64,000 nt of DNA. Source: Ramlibacter algicola. GTDB taxonomy: Bacteria; Pseudomonadota; Gammaproteobacteria; Burkholderiales; Burkholderiaceae_C. The position numbers and the translations under genes are program-made. Position 1 is the first letter of the stretch; the number at the start of each line of letters is the position of its first letter. Where the stretch lies: assembly GCF_016641735.1 (NCBI RefSeq), contig NZ_JAEDAO010000001.1, forward strand, positions 1,116,001-1,180,000. Reading direction: 5' to 3'. Shown here in pieces: positions 1-8,668 of this stretch. Below the pieces are notes generated by a model that did not search any database, was not told the DNA's origin, and saw only the letters and a list, made by a program, of their open reading frames with translations.

Positions 1-1497
1 GAGGTCCTTGGCGTCGAGCAGGTACGGTGCCGTGCGATCCGTGTCTTCCAGCCACACGAGTCGCCCCGGCGAGCCGTCGTGGCCCATCGTGAGAAGCACC
101 TGTCCATGCTGTGCGCGGACCGCGCTGGCCGCCAGCGGGTCTTCCAGTTCCGCACCCCGGTACACCGGCTTGCGGAACGACCAGTCGTCCAGCTGGCGCA
201 GCGTGTGCGCGGTCGCCAGCAGTTCGCGGGCGAGTTGCGCGATGGCGCGCGGGATCGCGCCGTCCTCGACCACCAGCCGTTCGTGCAATGGCGGCGGGTT
301 GATCCTGGACGGGGCCGTGTCACCGCCACGCACCCGCAGCGCCGCCGTGATGGTCGGGCCGACGAGCAGGTCGACGTCGTAGGGCCGCCCCTGCCTGGCC
401 TTCGCCATTTCCTCCGCCGGCCGGGCCGTGCCGCGGCCGTGGCTCGAGACCAGCGATGGTTCGTCGACCGCCCAGCCGAGGCTGTCGCCGTTGCCGGACA
501 AGCGCTGGCCGAGCATCGACGAGAACTGCAGCTTGTTGCCGGAGCGCGCCTGTGAACGTTGCAGCAGCTGCGTGCTGCCGATGGTGCCGGCGCACACGAA
601 CAGCTTCGGCGCATGGACCGTGCGATGCGTCGCGGAGGGCGACTTGTCCTGCACGACTTCGCGCGTCGCCACGAAGTGCTGCTGCGCCTCGGTGGCGAAG
701 GCGTGGACTTCCCAGTGGAAGCCGGCCCAGCCGTGCGAAGGCTGGAAGTCGTAGACCTCGGCCTGGGTGACGATCGTGAGCAGGCCGCTCTTCATCGCCT
801 GGGCCAGGTACGTGGCCGCGAGCGTCTTCTTGGCGCCCGGCACGTTGCAGCCCGACGCGCAGTCGCCGCAGCGGATGCAGCGCTGCGGATCGATCGTGAC
901 GTCGACCGCCTCCACGCGGCCGCCGAGGGGAGCGGCAAGCCGTTCGAGCGCCTCCGTCTTGCGCAACCTGCGGCCATCGGGCAGGTCGGGCCAGCGTTCG
1001 GCGCCCAGCGCCTCGTGCGCCTTGTCGAGCCACGGCTGCATCGATTCCGCCTCGTTGCGGATCGCCGCGGGCCACTGGGGCTGCTGGAAGACATCGGTGT
1101 CCGGCCGCATCGCGACACCCGCGTTGATGAGGCTGCCGCCCCCGAGCCCGTTGCCGCCCAGGGCGACGAAGCCTTGCCCCACATGCACTTCGACCAGGCC
1201 CGCGGCGCGGCCGACCGGCTGCTCGCGCAGCGGGATGTTCACGCGCAGCGACTTGGGCAGCTGCGAGAAGTCGTTCGGGAATTCGCCGGCCAGGAATTCG
1301 CTGCCGCGTTCCAGCAGCAGCGTGCGGTACCCCTTCTCCACCAGCCGCAGCGCCGCGACGCTGCCGCCATAGCCCGAACCGATGATGATGGCGTCGATCG
1401 GCTCGCCGGTGTAGTCCTTGCCGTTCCAGTCGCTGCTGCGCAGCCAGTCGCGCCACGGGATCGACAGGGGTTGCTGCATCCCGGGACGCGGGTCCAT
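1..1497 (-). CDS. GMC-family FAD oxidoreductase with four-cysteine motif (partial, C-terminus outside window)
   Basis: The frame is open for all 499 codons from the ATG at 1497 to the window edge, so the C-terminus is missing. A Rossmann FAD-binding motif GSGYGG lies at residues 40-45, followed by a GGNGLGGGSLINAG stretch typical of GMC/cholesterol-oxidase-like flavoproteins. Residues 207-217 hold a ferredoxin-like cluster (C207, C210, C213, C217; CIRCGDCASGC), seen in a known GMC subgroup and possibly an Fe-S site. The start follows directly on the stop of the sensor kinase gene (TGA then ATG), so the two are probably co-transcribed. The substrate cannot be told; a sterol or other alcohol is a guess from the family. 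Confidence 0.85.
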   Translation of the reverse strand, partial: MDPRPGMQQPLSIPWRDWLRSSDWNGKDYTGEPIDAIIIGSGYGGSVAALRLVEKGYRTLLLERGSEFLAGEFPNDFSQLPKSLRVNIPLREQPVGRAAGLVEVHVGQGFVALGGNGLGGGSLINAGVAMRPDTDVFQQPQWPAAIRNEAESMQPWLDKAHEALGAERWPDLPDGRRLRKTEALERLAAPLGGRVEAVDVTIDPQRCIRCGDCASGCNVPGAKKTLAATYLAQAMKSGLLTIVTQAEVYDFQPSHGWAGFHWEVHAFATEAQQHFVATREVVQDKSPSATHRTVHAPKLFVCAGTIGSTQLLQRSQARSGNKLQFSSMLGQRLSGNGDSLGWAVDEPSLVSSHGRGTARPAEEMAKARQGRPYDVDLLVGPTITAALRVRGGDTAPSRINPPPLHERLVVEDGAIPRAIAQLARELLATAHTLRQLDDWSFRKPVYRGAELEDPLAASAVRAQHGQVLLTMGHDGSPGRLVWLEDTDRTAPYLLDAKDL

Positions 1498-3249
1498 TCA
1501 GGCCTCCACGGTGGCTGGCGCGCCGGGCAGGATGCGCCGCAGGTGTTCGAGCAGCTTGTCGGGCGCCACCGGCTTCTGGAGGCAGGGCACCTCCAGCGCC
1601 AGGTCGTGCAGGTTGGGCTCGCCCGAGACGACCAGGGCCGGCACCGGGCCGTGCTGCGCGCGCAGTGCCCGGATCACGTCCATGCCGTTGCCATTCGTGA
1701 GCCGGTAGTCGGCGATCACGCAGTGCAGCGCTCCGCCGACTTGCCGCAGCGCCTGCTGCACGCCGGCGAGGTCGCTGCCGCTGGCGACGATGGCGCCGGC
1801 TTCGCGCAGCCACGCGGACAGCGCCTCGCGCGCTAGCCGGTCGTTCTCGACGAGTGCGATGACGCGGCCCTGCAGCGCCAGCTGCTGCTGCGAGCGACCG
1901 GGACCCGGCGACGCGCTGTCGTTCCGCAGCAGGGGCAGGCGCAGCGTCACGCGCGTGCCCTGGCCAGGCCGGGAAGCCAGTTGCAACTCGGTGCCCATCA
2001 GGTCGGCCATGTGGCGGCAGATCGCCAGGCCCAGGCCGATGCCTTCGGCTTCCGCGCGGCTGGCCGAGCGGCCGCGCTGGAAGGCGTTCCAGACCAGCGC
2101 GAGATCCTCGTCGTCCATGCCCACGCCCTGGTCGACGACCTCGATCTCCAGGTGGTCGCCGATGGCGTGGATGCGCAGCGTGATCTCGCCTTGCAGCGAA
2201 TACTTGCAGGCGTTGTCCAGGAAGTTGCGCAGCAGGCGCTCCAGCAGCACCGGGTCGGCGGTGACCGCGCCTTCGGGCTCGACCTCCAGCCGGAAGTGCA
2301 GGCCCTTGGCCGCGCACTTTTCGCCGAAGCCGGACACGGTGGCCTGCACCAGCCGCGGCAGCTGCACCGGCTGCAGGTTGGCCTTCATCGTGCCGGCGTC
2401 GATCTGCGCGAAATCGACCAGGTGCCGGAACATGGTGTCGATCGATTCGCCGGTGCGCACGATCTGCTGCGCGATCTGCTCGCGGCGGGCACCGTCACTC
2501 GAGCGGCGGAAGATGTCCGCCAGGAACAGCAGCGCCTGCACGGGCTGGCGCAGGTCGTGGCTGGCAGCGCCGAGGAAACGCGAGCGCGCGCGCCGGATGT
2601 CCTGCTCGCGCTCGAGCGAGGTGCGCAGCTGCTCCACCAGTTCGGCGTTGTGCGCCGTGATCTCGACGTTCTCGCGCAGCTGCTGGTAGTAGGTCCACAC
2701 CGCGCGTTGCAGCATGAAGCCGCCCATCACCATCGCCAGGCCGATCATCACGCGCTCGTTGGGGCCGGCGTGCCACAGCCAACCGGTGTACGCGAACGCG
2801 AGGCTGGTGACCAGGTAGAAGGCGTACAGGCGGGGCTGCACGCCGATGACGGCCACGGCGGCGGCCAGCGTGCCGAGCGTCGTCACCGTCAGCACGCCGA
2901 CGTCGGCCAGCGACAGCGACTGAACGAACATCGGGATGCAGGCCGAAGGCAGGCAGCCGGTGATGGTGGTCCAGATCGCCACGTGCCGCAGCGTCTCGCG
3001 CGTCGGGCCCCGGGTGGCGGCAAGCCGGGAGAAATAGACCTGGCGCGCGACCAGGCTGGCCACCAGCACGGCGTACCAGCCGAGGTAGGCGAGCCAGCCG
3101 ACCGCGGGAACGAGGATGACGCCGTACAGGCCGCACAGCAGCCCGAGCGCCGTCGCCCCGGCGCGGGTCTGCCGCAGCAGGATGCCCACGCTGCGCACGA
3201 CCATCTCGTCGGCAACGACCGTCGATGCAGCCCTGGAGGGCGTGTCCAT
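1498..3249 (-). CDS. Hybrid sensor histidine kinase/response regulator
   Basis: Membrane sensor kinase of 583 aa. Several hydrophobic segments fill residues 32-185, followed by a linker helix, a dimerization box with phospho-accepting His231 (ASHDLRQP), and a HATPase domain with N-box (LLRNFLDNACKYS), G1 box (VDQGVGM) and G2 box (GIGLGLAI). A C-terminal receiver domain has Asp514 as likely acceptor and Lys559. The ATG at 3249 is chosen because AAGGA lies about 6 nt upstream; a longer frame up to 3357 has no such site. The gene heads an apparent two-gene unit with the GMC oxidoreductase. No separate response regulator lies nearby, so the output partner is unknown. Confidence 0.9.
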   Translation of the reverse strand: MDTPSRAASTVVADEMVVRSVGILLRQTRAGATALGLLCGLYGVILVPAVGWLAYLGWYAVLVASLVARQVYFSRLAATRGPTRETLRHVAIWTTITGCLPSACIPMFVQSLSLADVGVLTVTTLGTLAAAVAVIGVQPRLYAFYLVTSLAFAYTGWLWHAGPNERVMIGLAMVMGGFMLQRAVWTYYQQLRENVEITAHNAELVEQLRTSLEREQDIRRARSRFLGAASHDLRQPVQALLFLADIFRRSSDGARREQIAQQIVRTGESIDTMFRHLVDFAQIDAGTMKANLQPVQLPRLVQATVSGFGEKCAAKGLHFRLEVEPEGAVTADPVLLERLLRNFLDNACKYSLQGEITLRIHAIGDHLEIEVVDQGVGMDDEDLALVWNAFQRGRSASRAEAEGIGLGLAICRHMADLMGTELQLASRPGQGTRVTLRLPLLRNDSASPGPGRSQQQLALQGRVIALVENDRLAREALSAWLREAGAIVASGSDLAGVQQALRQVGGALHCVIADYRLTNGNGMDVIRALRAQHGPVPALVVSGEPNLHDLALEVPCLQKPVAPDKLLEHLRRILPGAPATVEA

Positions 3250-3557
3250 TCTCGTTCCTTCCCCTCGACCAACCCGGCAGTGTGCGGAAGGGGCGCGCGA
3301 TTGCAATCCGGCTTCGCCCGGGGGCGCGTCGCTTGCGGCCAACAAGGTAGCGAACATCCCGGCGCGCGGCTTCGACCATCTGGGCGATCACGGACGCGCG
3401 CCGCCGAATTACCGTCGGGGCCAGGGAGAGCGGGGGAGTTCGGGGGCGAGGGCGGTGCCGTCCCGTCCCGGAGCAAGGGCAGGTCGGCACGCCTGCCCGT
3501 GACTGGCCCCGCTGGCAACGCCGGCGGGGCTTCTTTTTTTTCCGGCAGGATGCGGGC
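3250..3557. other. Gene-free divergent region between the sensor kinase and yqiA
   Basis: No convincing protein gene is seen in these 308 bases. The right half holds two successive hairpins: GGGCAGG/CCTGCCC (3477-3483 with 3492-3498) and then the terminator stem at 3506-3530 followed by a T tract. I could not pick out a good promoter on either strand. It could hold a transcribed leader of yqiA or a small RNA. Confidence 0.5.
3506..3541 (+). terminator. Strong intrinsic terminator or attenuator before yqiA
   Basis: A 10-bp stem (3506-3515 with 3521-3530, one G-T pair) closes a CAACG loop and is followed by TTCTTTTTTTT. The T tract works only on the plus strand, yet no plus-strand gene lies upstream in the window, and the yqiA start is only 17 nt downstream. 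It may attenuate yqiA or end a small RNA. Confidence 0.8.
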
Positions 3558-4148
3558 GTGGCCCTCACGCACCTGCTTTACCTCCACGGTTTTCGTTCCT
3601 CGCCGCAGTCGACCAAGGCGCGCATCGTCGCGGCGCACGTCCAGCGGCAGGCGCCCCGGCTGCACTGGTGGTGCCCGCAGCTGCCGCCGTCGCCGCGCGA
3701 GGCGATGGCGCTGGTCATGGACGGCATCGCGGCCTGGCCGCGCGAGACGATGGCCGTGATCGGCTCGTCGCTCGGCGGCTTCTACGCCACCTGCGTGGCC
3801 GAGGCGACCGCCTGCCGCGCCGTGGTGCTGAATCCGGCGGTGCATCCGGCGCGCGACCTCGCGCGGCACATCGGCGAACACGCGGCCTGGCACGACCCGT
3901 CGCAGCACTTTTTCTTCGAGCCGTCCTTCATCGACGAGCTGCGCGCGCTGGACCCGGGACCGCTGCGCGACCCGTCGCGCTACTTCGCCGTGATCGCCAA
4001 GGGCGACGAGGTGCTGGACTGGCGCGAGATGACCGCGCGGTACGCCGGCGCACGCATCGACCTGCTCGAAGGCGGCGACCACGCGCTGTCGGATTTCGAG
4101 GCGGCGCACCTGCAGGACGTGATGGACTTCGCCGGCCTGTCGCGCTGA
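3558..4148 (+). CDS. yqiA: YqiA-family alpha/beta-hydrolase (esterase)
   Basis: Predicted esterase of 196 aa. The start LLYLHGFRSSPQSTKA is typical of YqiA. The nucleophile elbow is GSSLGG with Ser71; an acidic residue in KGDEVLDW and a His in GGDHALS supply the rest of the triad. The GTG start is supported by GGCAGGA about 7 nt upstream. The next gene, for an RNase II-family enzyme, begins 23 nt after the stop. The physiological substrate of YqiA proteins is not known. Confidence 0.85.
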   Translation: MALTHLLYLHGFRSSPQSTKARIVAAHVQRQAPRLHWWCPQLPPSPREAMALVMDGIAAWPRETMAVIGSSLGGFYATCVAEATACRAVVLNPAVHPARDLARHIGEHAAWHDPSQHFFFEPSFIDELRALDPGPLRDPSRYFAVIAKGDEVLDWREMTARYAGARIDLLEGGDHALSDFEAAHLQDVMDFAGLSR

Positions 4149-4158
4149 GGGCGCGTGG

Positions 4159-4164
4159 GACAAT
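4159..4164 (+). promoter_or_regulatory. -10-like hexamer GACAAT, 7 nt before the RNase start
   Basis: GACAAT is followed by CGCGCCG and the ATG at 4172. There is no Shine-Dalgarno sequence, so a leaderless transcript is possible. No clear -35 box is seen. Confidence 0.4.
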
Positions 4165-4171
4165 CGCGCCG

Positions 4172-6223
4172 ATGTATGCATTGTTCGAGGAGGCCGGCAA
4201 GCACCTGGCCGGCCGCATCCTGTCCGAGGCCGAATCGTCCGCGCAGGTGGAGCTGGAGTCCGGCAAGCGGGTGAAGGTCAAGGCAGCCAACCTGCTGCTG
4301 CGCTTCGACAAGCCGCAACCCGCCCAACTGTTGCCCGCCGCGCAGGCCATCGCCGCGGAGATCGAGCTGGATCTGGCCTGGGAGTTCGCGCCCGGGGAGG
4401 AATTCGGCTTCGACGACCTCGCCCGGGAGTATTTCAGCGCCAATCCCAGCCTGGAGCAGCGCGCCGCGATGCTGCTGCGGCTGTTCGACGCGCCGCACTA
4501 CTTCCGTCGCTCCGGCAAGGGTCGCTTCCGCAAGGCGCCGGCCGAGATCCTGCAGCAGGCGCTGGCCGCCATCGAGCGCAAGAAGCAGGTGCAGGCGCAG
4601 ATCGACACGTGGGCGCAGGACCTCGCGAAAGGCAGCTGCCCGGCGCCGATCCGCGACCAGCTCTATCGCATCCTGTTCAAGCCGGACAAGAACGGGCCCG
4701 AATACAAGGCCGTCGTCGAGGCGTCGCGCCTGGCGCACAAGGCGCCACTGGCGTTGCTGCAGGATGCGGGCGCGATCGACTCGCCCTACCAGTTCCACTG
4801 GAAGCGCTTCCTGTTCGAGCACTTCCCCAAGGGCACGGACTTTCCGGCGCTGCAGGCGCCGCCGGCACCGGCCGACCTGCCGCAGGCGACGGTGCGCGCG
4901 TTCTCCATCGACGACTCGGCGACCACCGAGATCGACGATGCGCTGTCGCTGCAAGGCCTGGGCACCGGCACCGTCACGCTGGGCATCCACATCGCCGCGC
5001 CGGGGCTCGCCATCGCGCCGGGCTCGCCGCTGGACCAGGTCGCGCGCCAGCGGCTGTCCACCGTGTACATGCCGGGCCACAAGATCACGATGCTGCCCGA
5101 CGACGTCGTGCAAGCGTACACCTTGCAGGAAGGCTGCGACTGCCCGGCGGTGTCGCTGTATCTCGTCCTCGACGAGGCGACGCTGGAGGTGCGCGAATCA
5201 TCGACGCGCCTGGAGCGCGTGCCGATCGTGGCCAACCTGCGGCACGACAAGCTCGATGCGTTCGTCACGGAGGAGTGGCTGGCTGGCGCCGCGCCCGCGG
5301 CACCGGTGCCGGAGCCGGCGGCTTCGCTGCAGCAGGAGCTCGGATTCCTGTGGCGCCTGGCGCAGCACCTGAAGGCGCAGCGCGAGGTGGTGCGCGGCAA
5401 GCCCGAAACCTTCAATCGGCCCGACTACACGTTCCGCCTGGTGGGCCATGATGGCGCCGAGCCCGATGGCAGCGAGCAGGTCGAGATCGGCGTGCGCCGG
5501 CGCGGCGCGCCGCTGGACCTGATGGTGGCCGAGGCGATGATCCTGGCGAACAGCACCTGGGGCCTGTGGCTCGGGGAGCTGGGCGTGCCCGGCATCTACC
5601 GCAGCCAGGCCAGCCTGGCCCCGGGCATGAAGGTGCGCATGGGCACCCGGGCCTTGCCGCATGCGGGCATCGGCGTGAAGGCGTATGCCTGGAGCACGTC
5701 GCCGCTGCGCCGCTACACGGACCTGGTCAACCAGTGGCAGATCATCGCGGCCGCGCGCCATGGGCGCACCGCCGCCCTGGCGGCGCCGTTCAAGCCGAAG
5801 GACGCGGAGCTGCTGTCCGTCATCTCCAGCTTCGACGCCGCGTACACCGCGTACAACGGGTACCAGGCCGCGATGGAGCGCTTCTGGACGCTGCGCTACC
5901 TGCGCCAGCACGGGATGCAGGAACTGGTCGGAACCGTCTTCCGCGAAGGCCTGGTGCGCGCCGACGACCTGCCGCTGGTGCTGCCGGTGCTGGGCACCGA
6001 CGCCCTGCCGCGCGGCAGCCACGTGCGCGTGCGCCTGGGCGCCATCGACGACATCACGCTGGAAGTCTCCGGGACCGTGATCGAGCGCCTGGACCTCGCG
6101 GCGGACGTGTCGGCCCCAGACGACACCGAGGACGAAGAACCCGTGGCCGGGCCGATTGCGATCGCCGTCGACGTCACGGAAGGCGCCGAACCCGACAATG
6201 CGTCGGATAATCCGGCCTCGTGA
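4172..6223 (+). CDS. RNase II/RNB-family 3'-5' exoribonuclease
   Basis: Protein of 683 aa with a central RNB domain. The metal-binding motif IDDSATTEIDDAL (residues 246-258) matches the catalytic site of RNase II, except that Glu253 stands where E. coli RNase II has Asp207. The N-terminal 240 residues contain no obvious full cold-shock pair, and the C-terminus ends in a short OB-like segment and an acidic tail, so it is a shortened RNase II-like enzyme rather than RNase R. It should degrade single-stranded RNA from the 3' end in the cytoplasm. Its last codons overlap the GTG of the TonB-like gene. Confidence 0.88.
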   Translation: MYALFEEAGKHLAGRILSEAESSAQVELESGKRVKVKAANLLLRFDKPQPAQLLPAAQAIAAEIELDLAWEFAPGEEFGFDDLAREYFSANPSLEQRAAMLLRLFDAPHYFRRSGKGRFRKAPAEILQQALAAIERKKQVQAQIDTWAQDLAKGSCPAPIRDQLYRILFKPDKNGPEYKAVVEASRLAHKAPLALLQDAGAIDSPYQFHWKRFLFEHFPKGTDFPALQAPPAPADLPQATVRAFSIDDSATTEIDDALSLQGLGTGTVTLGIHIAAPGLAIAPGSPLDQVARQRLSTVYMPGHKITMLPDDVVQAYTLQEGCDCPAVSLYLVLDEATLEVRESSTRLERVPIVANLRHDKLDAFVTEEWLAGAAPAAPVPEPAASLQQELGFLWRLAQHLKAQREVVRGKPETFNRPDYTFRLVGHDGAEPDGSEQVEIGVRRRGAPLDLMVAEAMILANSTWGLWLGELGVPGIYRSQASLAPGMKVRMGTRALPHAGIGVKAYAWSTSPLRRYTDLVNQWQIIAAARHGRTAALAAPFKPKDAELLSVISSFDAAYTAYNGYQAAMERFWTLRYLRQHGMQELVGTVFREGLVRADDLPLVLPVLGTDALPRGSHVRVRLGAIDDITLEVSGTVIERLDLAADVSAPDDTEDEEPVAGPIAIAVDVTEGAEPDNASDNPAS

Positions 6224-7077
6224 ACCTGAAGCAGTTCAGCACCCTGCAGATCGCCATCGGCGCCTCGGTCGCGGTCCATGCGGGCCTGCTGGCCGTCCGC
6301 ATCGTCGACCCCGAGGGCTTCAATCGCGTGTTCCAGGACACGCCGCTGGAAGTCGTGCTGGTCAACGCGCGCAGCAACGAGAAGGCGGACAAGGCGCAGG
6401 CCATCGCCCAGGCCTCGCTGGCCGGCGGGGGGGAAGCCGCCGATCGCAAGCGTGCCACCTCCCCGCTGCCGCCTTCCGCGCTGAGCGCGGTCGGCGAGGA
6501 TGTCGAGGACTCGCAGAAGCGCATTGAATCCATGCAGGAGCAGCAGATGCTCATGCTGGCGCAGGTCCGGCAGATGCTGGCCGCGATGCCGCCCCCGGAC
6601 CCTTCGCAGCCGAGCAGCAGCCCTGCTTCGCAGCAGCGCGAGGAGCGCCGCCGCCAGCTGGTGAAGCTGCTGGCCGAGATCGAGCGCCGCATCAACGAAG
6701 AGAACGCGCGCCCGAAGAAGCGCTACATCAGCCCCGCCACGCGCGAGGAGGTGTACGCCGTCTACTACGACGCGCTGCGCCGGCGCATCGAGGATCGCGG
6801 CACGCAGAACTTCCCGGAAATGGCCGGGCGCAAGCTGTATGGCGAGCTGACGATGATCGTCACCGTCAACTACGACGGCCGCGTGCTCGACACGGAGATC
6901 GTCGAGAGCTCCGGCAACATGACGCTGGACCGCCGCGCGCAGACCATCGCCAAGGCCGCCGGCCCGTTCGGCCGCTTCAACGACGCCATGCGCCGCCGCG
7001 CCGACCAGATCGTGGTCGTCTCGCGCTTCAAGTTCACCCGCGACGAGACGCTCGAGACCAAGCTCACGAGCCGATGA
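6220..7077 (+). CDS. TonB-like energy transducer protein
   Basis: Protein of 285 aa with a short cytoplasmic start, one membrane helix near residues 9-28, a glutamine- and charge-rich middle with a predicted coiled coil (about 90-170), and a C-terminal TonB-like domain (AGRKLYGELTMIVTVNYDG onward). The GTG start overlaps the preceding stop as GTGA, and its own stop overlaps aroE as ATGA, so the run is translationally coupled. No exbB/exbD is nearby. A role in envelope energy transfer is inferred from the family; a divergent TonB C-terminal protein of other function is possible. Confidence 0.8.
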   Translation: MNLKQFSTLQIAIGASVAVHAGLLAVRIVDPEGFNRVFQDTPLEVVLVNARSNEKADKAQAIAQASLAGGGEAADRKRATSPLPPSALSAVGEDVEDSQKRIESMQEQQMLMLAQVRQMLAAMPPPDPSQPSSSPASQQREERRRQLVKLLAEIERRINEENARPKKRYISPATREEVYAVYYDALRRRIEDRGTQNFPEMAGRKLYGELTMIVTVNYDGRVLDTEIVESSGNMTLDRRAQTIAKAAGPFGRFNDAMRRRADQIVVVSRFKFTRDETLETKLTSR

Positions 7078-7922
7078 CCGCCGAGCGCTACGCCGTCGTG
7101 GGCCAGCCGGTCGCCCACAGCCGCTCGCCCTGGATCCACGCGCGCTTCGCCGAGCTCACGGGCCAGGCGATCACCTACGAACGCTTGCCCGCCCCGCTCG
7201 ATGGCTTCGCCGCCACGGTGGGCGCGTTCCGCGACGCGGGCGGCCGCGGCTGCAACGTCACGCTGCCGTTCAAGTTCGAAGCGGCCCGGCTCGCCGACGA
7301 GCTGTCGCCGCGCGCGCAACTGGCGGGCGCCTGCAACACGTTGCGCTTCGATGGCGCGCGCGTGATCGGCGACAACACCGACGGCGTCGGACTCGTGTGC
7401 GACATCGTGCAGCAGGCGGGCGTCGCGATCGCGGGCCAGCGCGTGCTGCTGGTCGGCGCGGGTGGCGCGGCGGCCGGCGTGCTGGGCCCGCTGCTCGAGC
7501 AGCGGCCTGCCGAAGTCGTCGTCGCGAACCGCACGCGCGACAAGGCGGAAGCCCTGCGCGCTCAGCACGCGGCGCTCGCGACGCGCTGCGGCGTGCGCCT
7601 GCAGGTCGTGCCGCTGGACCGGCCCGGCACCGCGTTCGACATCGTCGTGAATGCGACGGCCGCCAGCCTCGCGGGCGGTGCGATCCCGGTGCCTGCCGAC
7701 GCGCTTCGCAGCGGCAAGCTGGCCTACGACATGATGTACGGGGCGGCGGCAGCGCCCTTCCTCGCCTGGGCGCAAGCGCACGGGGCGATCGGTCGCGACG
7801 GGCTGGGCATGCTGGTGGAGCAGGCTGCGGAATCGTTCTTCCTCTGGCGCGGCGTGCGGCCGCCGGCGGGGCCCGTTCTCGCTGAATTGCGCGCGCTGCT
7901 GGCCGCGGAGGGTGCGGCGTGA
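7074..7922 (+). CDS. aroE: Shikimate dehydrogenase
   Basis: NADP-dependent enzyme of 282 aa that reduces 3-dehydroshikimate to shikimate in the chorismate pathway. Shikimate-binding residues are seen in AHSRSPWIHARF, the catalytic Lys in NVTLPFK, and the Asp in NTDGVG. The dinucleotide-binding loop is VGAGGAAAGV. Length is normal for AroE. The start overlaps the TonB-like stop by ATGA and the end overlaps mtgA by GTGA. Confidence 0.96.
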   Translation: MTAERYAVVGQPVAHSRSPWIHARFAELTGQAITYERLPAPLDGFAATVGAFRDAGGRGCNVTLPFKFEAARLADELSPRAQLAGACNTLRFDGARVIGDNTDGVGLVCDIVQQAGVAIAGQRVLLVGAGGAAAGVLGPLLEQRPAEVVVANRTRDKAEALRAQHAALATRCGVRLQVVPLDRPGTAFDIVVNATAASLAGGAIPVPADALRSGKLAYDMMYGAAAAPFLAWAQAHGAIGRDGLGMLVEQAAESFFLWRGVRPPAGPVLAELRALLAAEGAA

Positions 7923-8668
7923 AGGGCCTCTGGCGCTGGCTGCTGCTGGTGGTGCTGGCGGGCATCGGCCTGCAACTGTTCTTCGTCGCGCGCATTGCGC
8001 TGGCGGTCGTGGTCGATCCGCAATCGACCACGTTCCAGCGCTCCGAAGCGTTCCGCATCGCGACCGAGAAAGGCCGCCTGCCCTGGCGGCAGGAGTGGGT
8101 GCCGTACGAGCGCATCTCCGACCACCTCAAGCGCGCGGTGATCGCGTCCGAGGACGACGACTTCGTCAACCACGACGGCGTCGACTGGGAAGCGCTGGAG
8201 AAGGCCTGGGAGAAGAACCAGAAGGCGCAGGAGCAGGCCGCGCGCCGCGGCTCGCGCGCGGGCGCGATCCAGTCGCAACTGCGGCCTGCGCGCGCGCCCA
8301 AGATCGTCGGCGGCTCCACCATCACGCAGCAGCTCGCCAAGAACCTGCTGCTGTCGGGCGAGCGCACGTTGCTGCGCAAGGGGCAGGAGTTCGTGCTCGC
8401 GTACGCGCTCGAAGCCTTGCTGACCAAGCAGCGCATCCTCGAGATCTACCTGAACAACGTCGAATGGGGTGAGGGTGTCTTCGGTGCCGAGGCTGCCGCG
8501 CAGCACTACTGGCGCAAGCACGCCAGCCAGCTGACGCCGTACGAAGCTGCGCGGCTCGCCGTGATGCTGCCGCGACCGCGCTACTTCGAGAAGCGGCCGA
8601 ACTCGGGCTACGTCGCCCATCGCGCCGGCGTGATCGCCGGCCGCATGCGCCACGCCGACCTACCTTGA
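7919..8668 (+). CDS. mtgA: Monofunctional biosynthetic peptidoglycan transglycosylase
   Basis: Family 51 glycosyltransferase of 249 aa that polymerizes lipid II into glycan strands. One N-terminal membrane helix (residues 4-30) anchors it in the inner membrane. The catalytic Glu lies in AVIASEDDDFVNHDG, followed by GGSTITQQLAKNLLLS and EIYLNNVEWGEG. A charged insert of about 25 residues precedes GGSTIT. The GTG start overlaps aroE. The stop runs into the converging CAP-protein gene; the two overlap by nine bases. Confidence 0.95.
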   Translation: MKGLWRWLLLVVLAGIGLQLFFVARIALAVVVDPQSTTFQRSEAFRIATEKGRLPWRQEWVPYERISDHLKRAVIASEDDDFVNHDGVDWEALEKAWEKNQKAQEQAARRGSRAGAIQSQLRPARAPKIVGGSTITQQLAKNLLLSGERTLLRKGQEFVLAYALEALLTKQRILEIYLNNVEWGEGVFGAEAAAQHYWRKHASQLTPYEAARLAVMLPRPRYFEKRPNSGYVAHRAGVIAGRMRHADLP

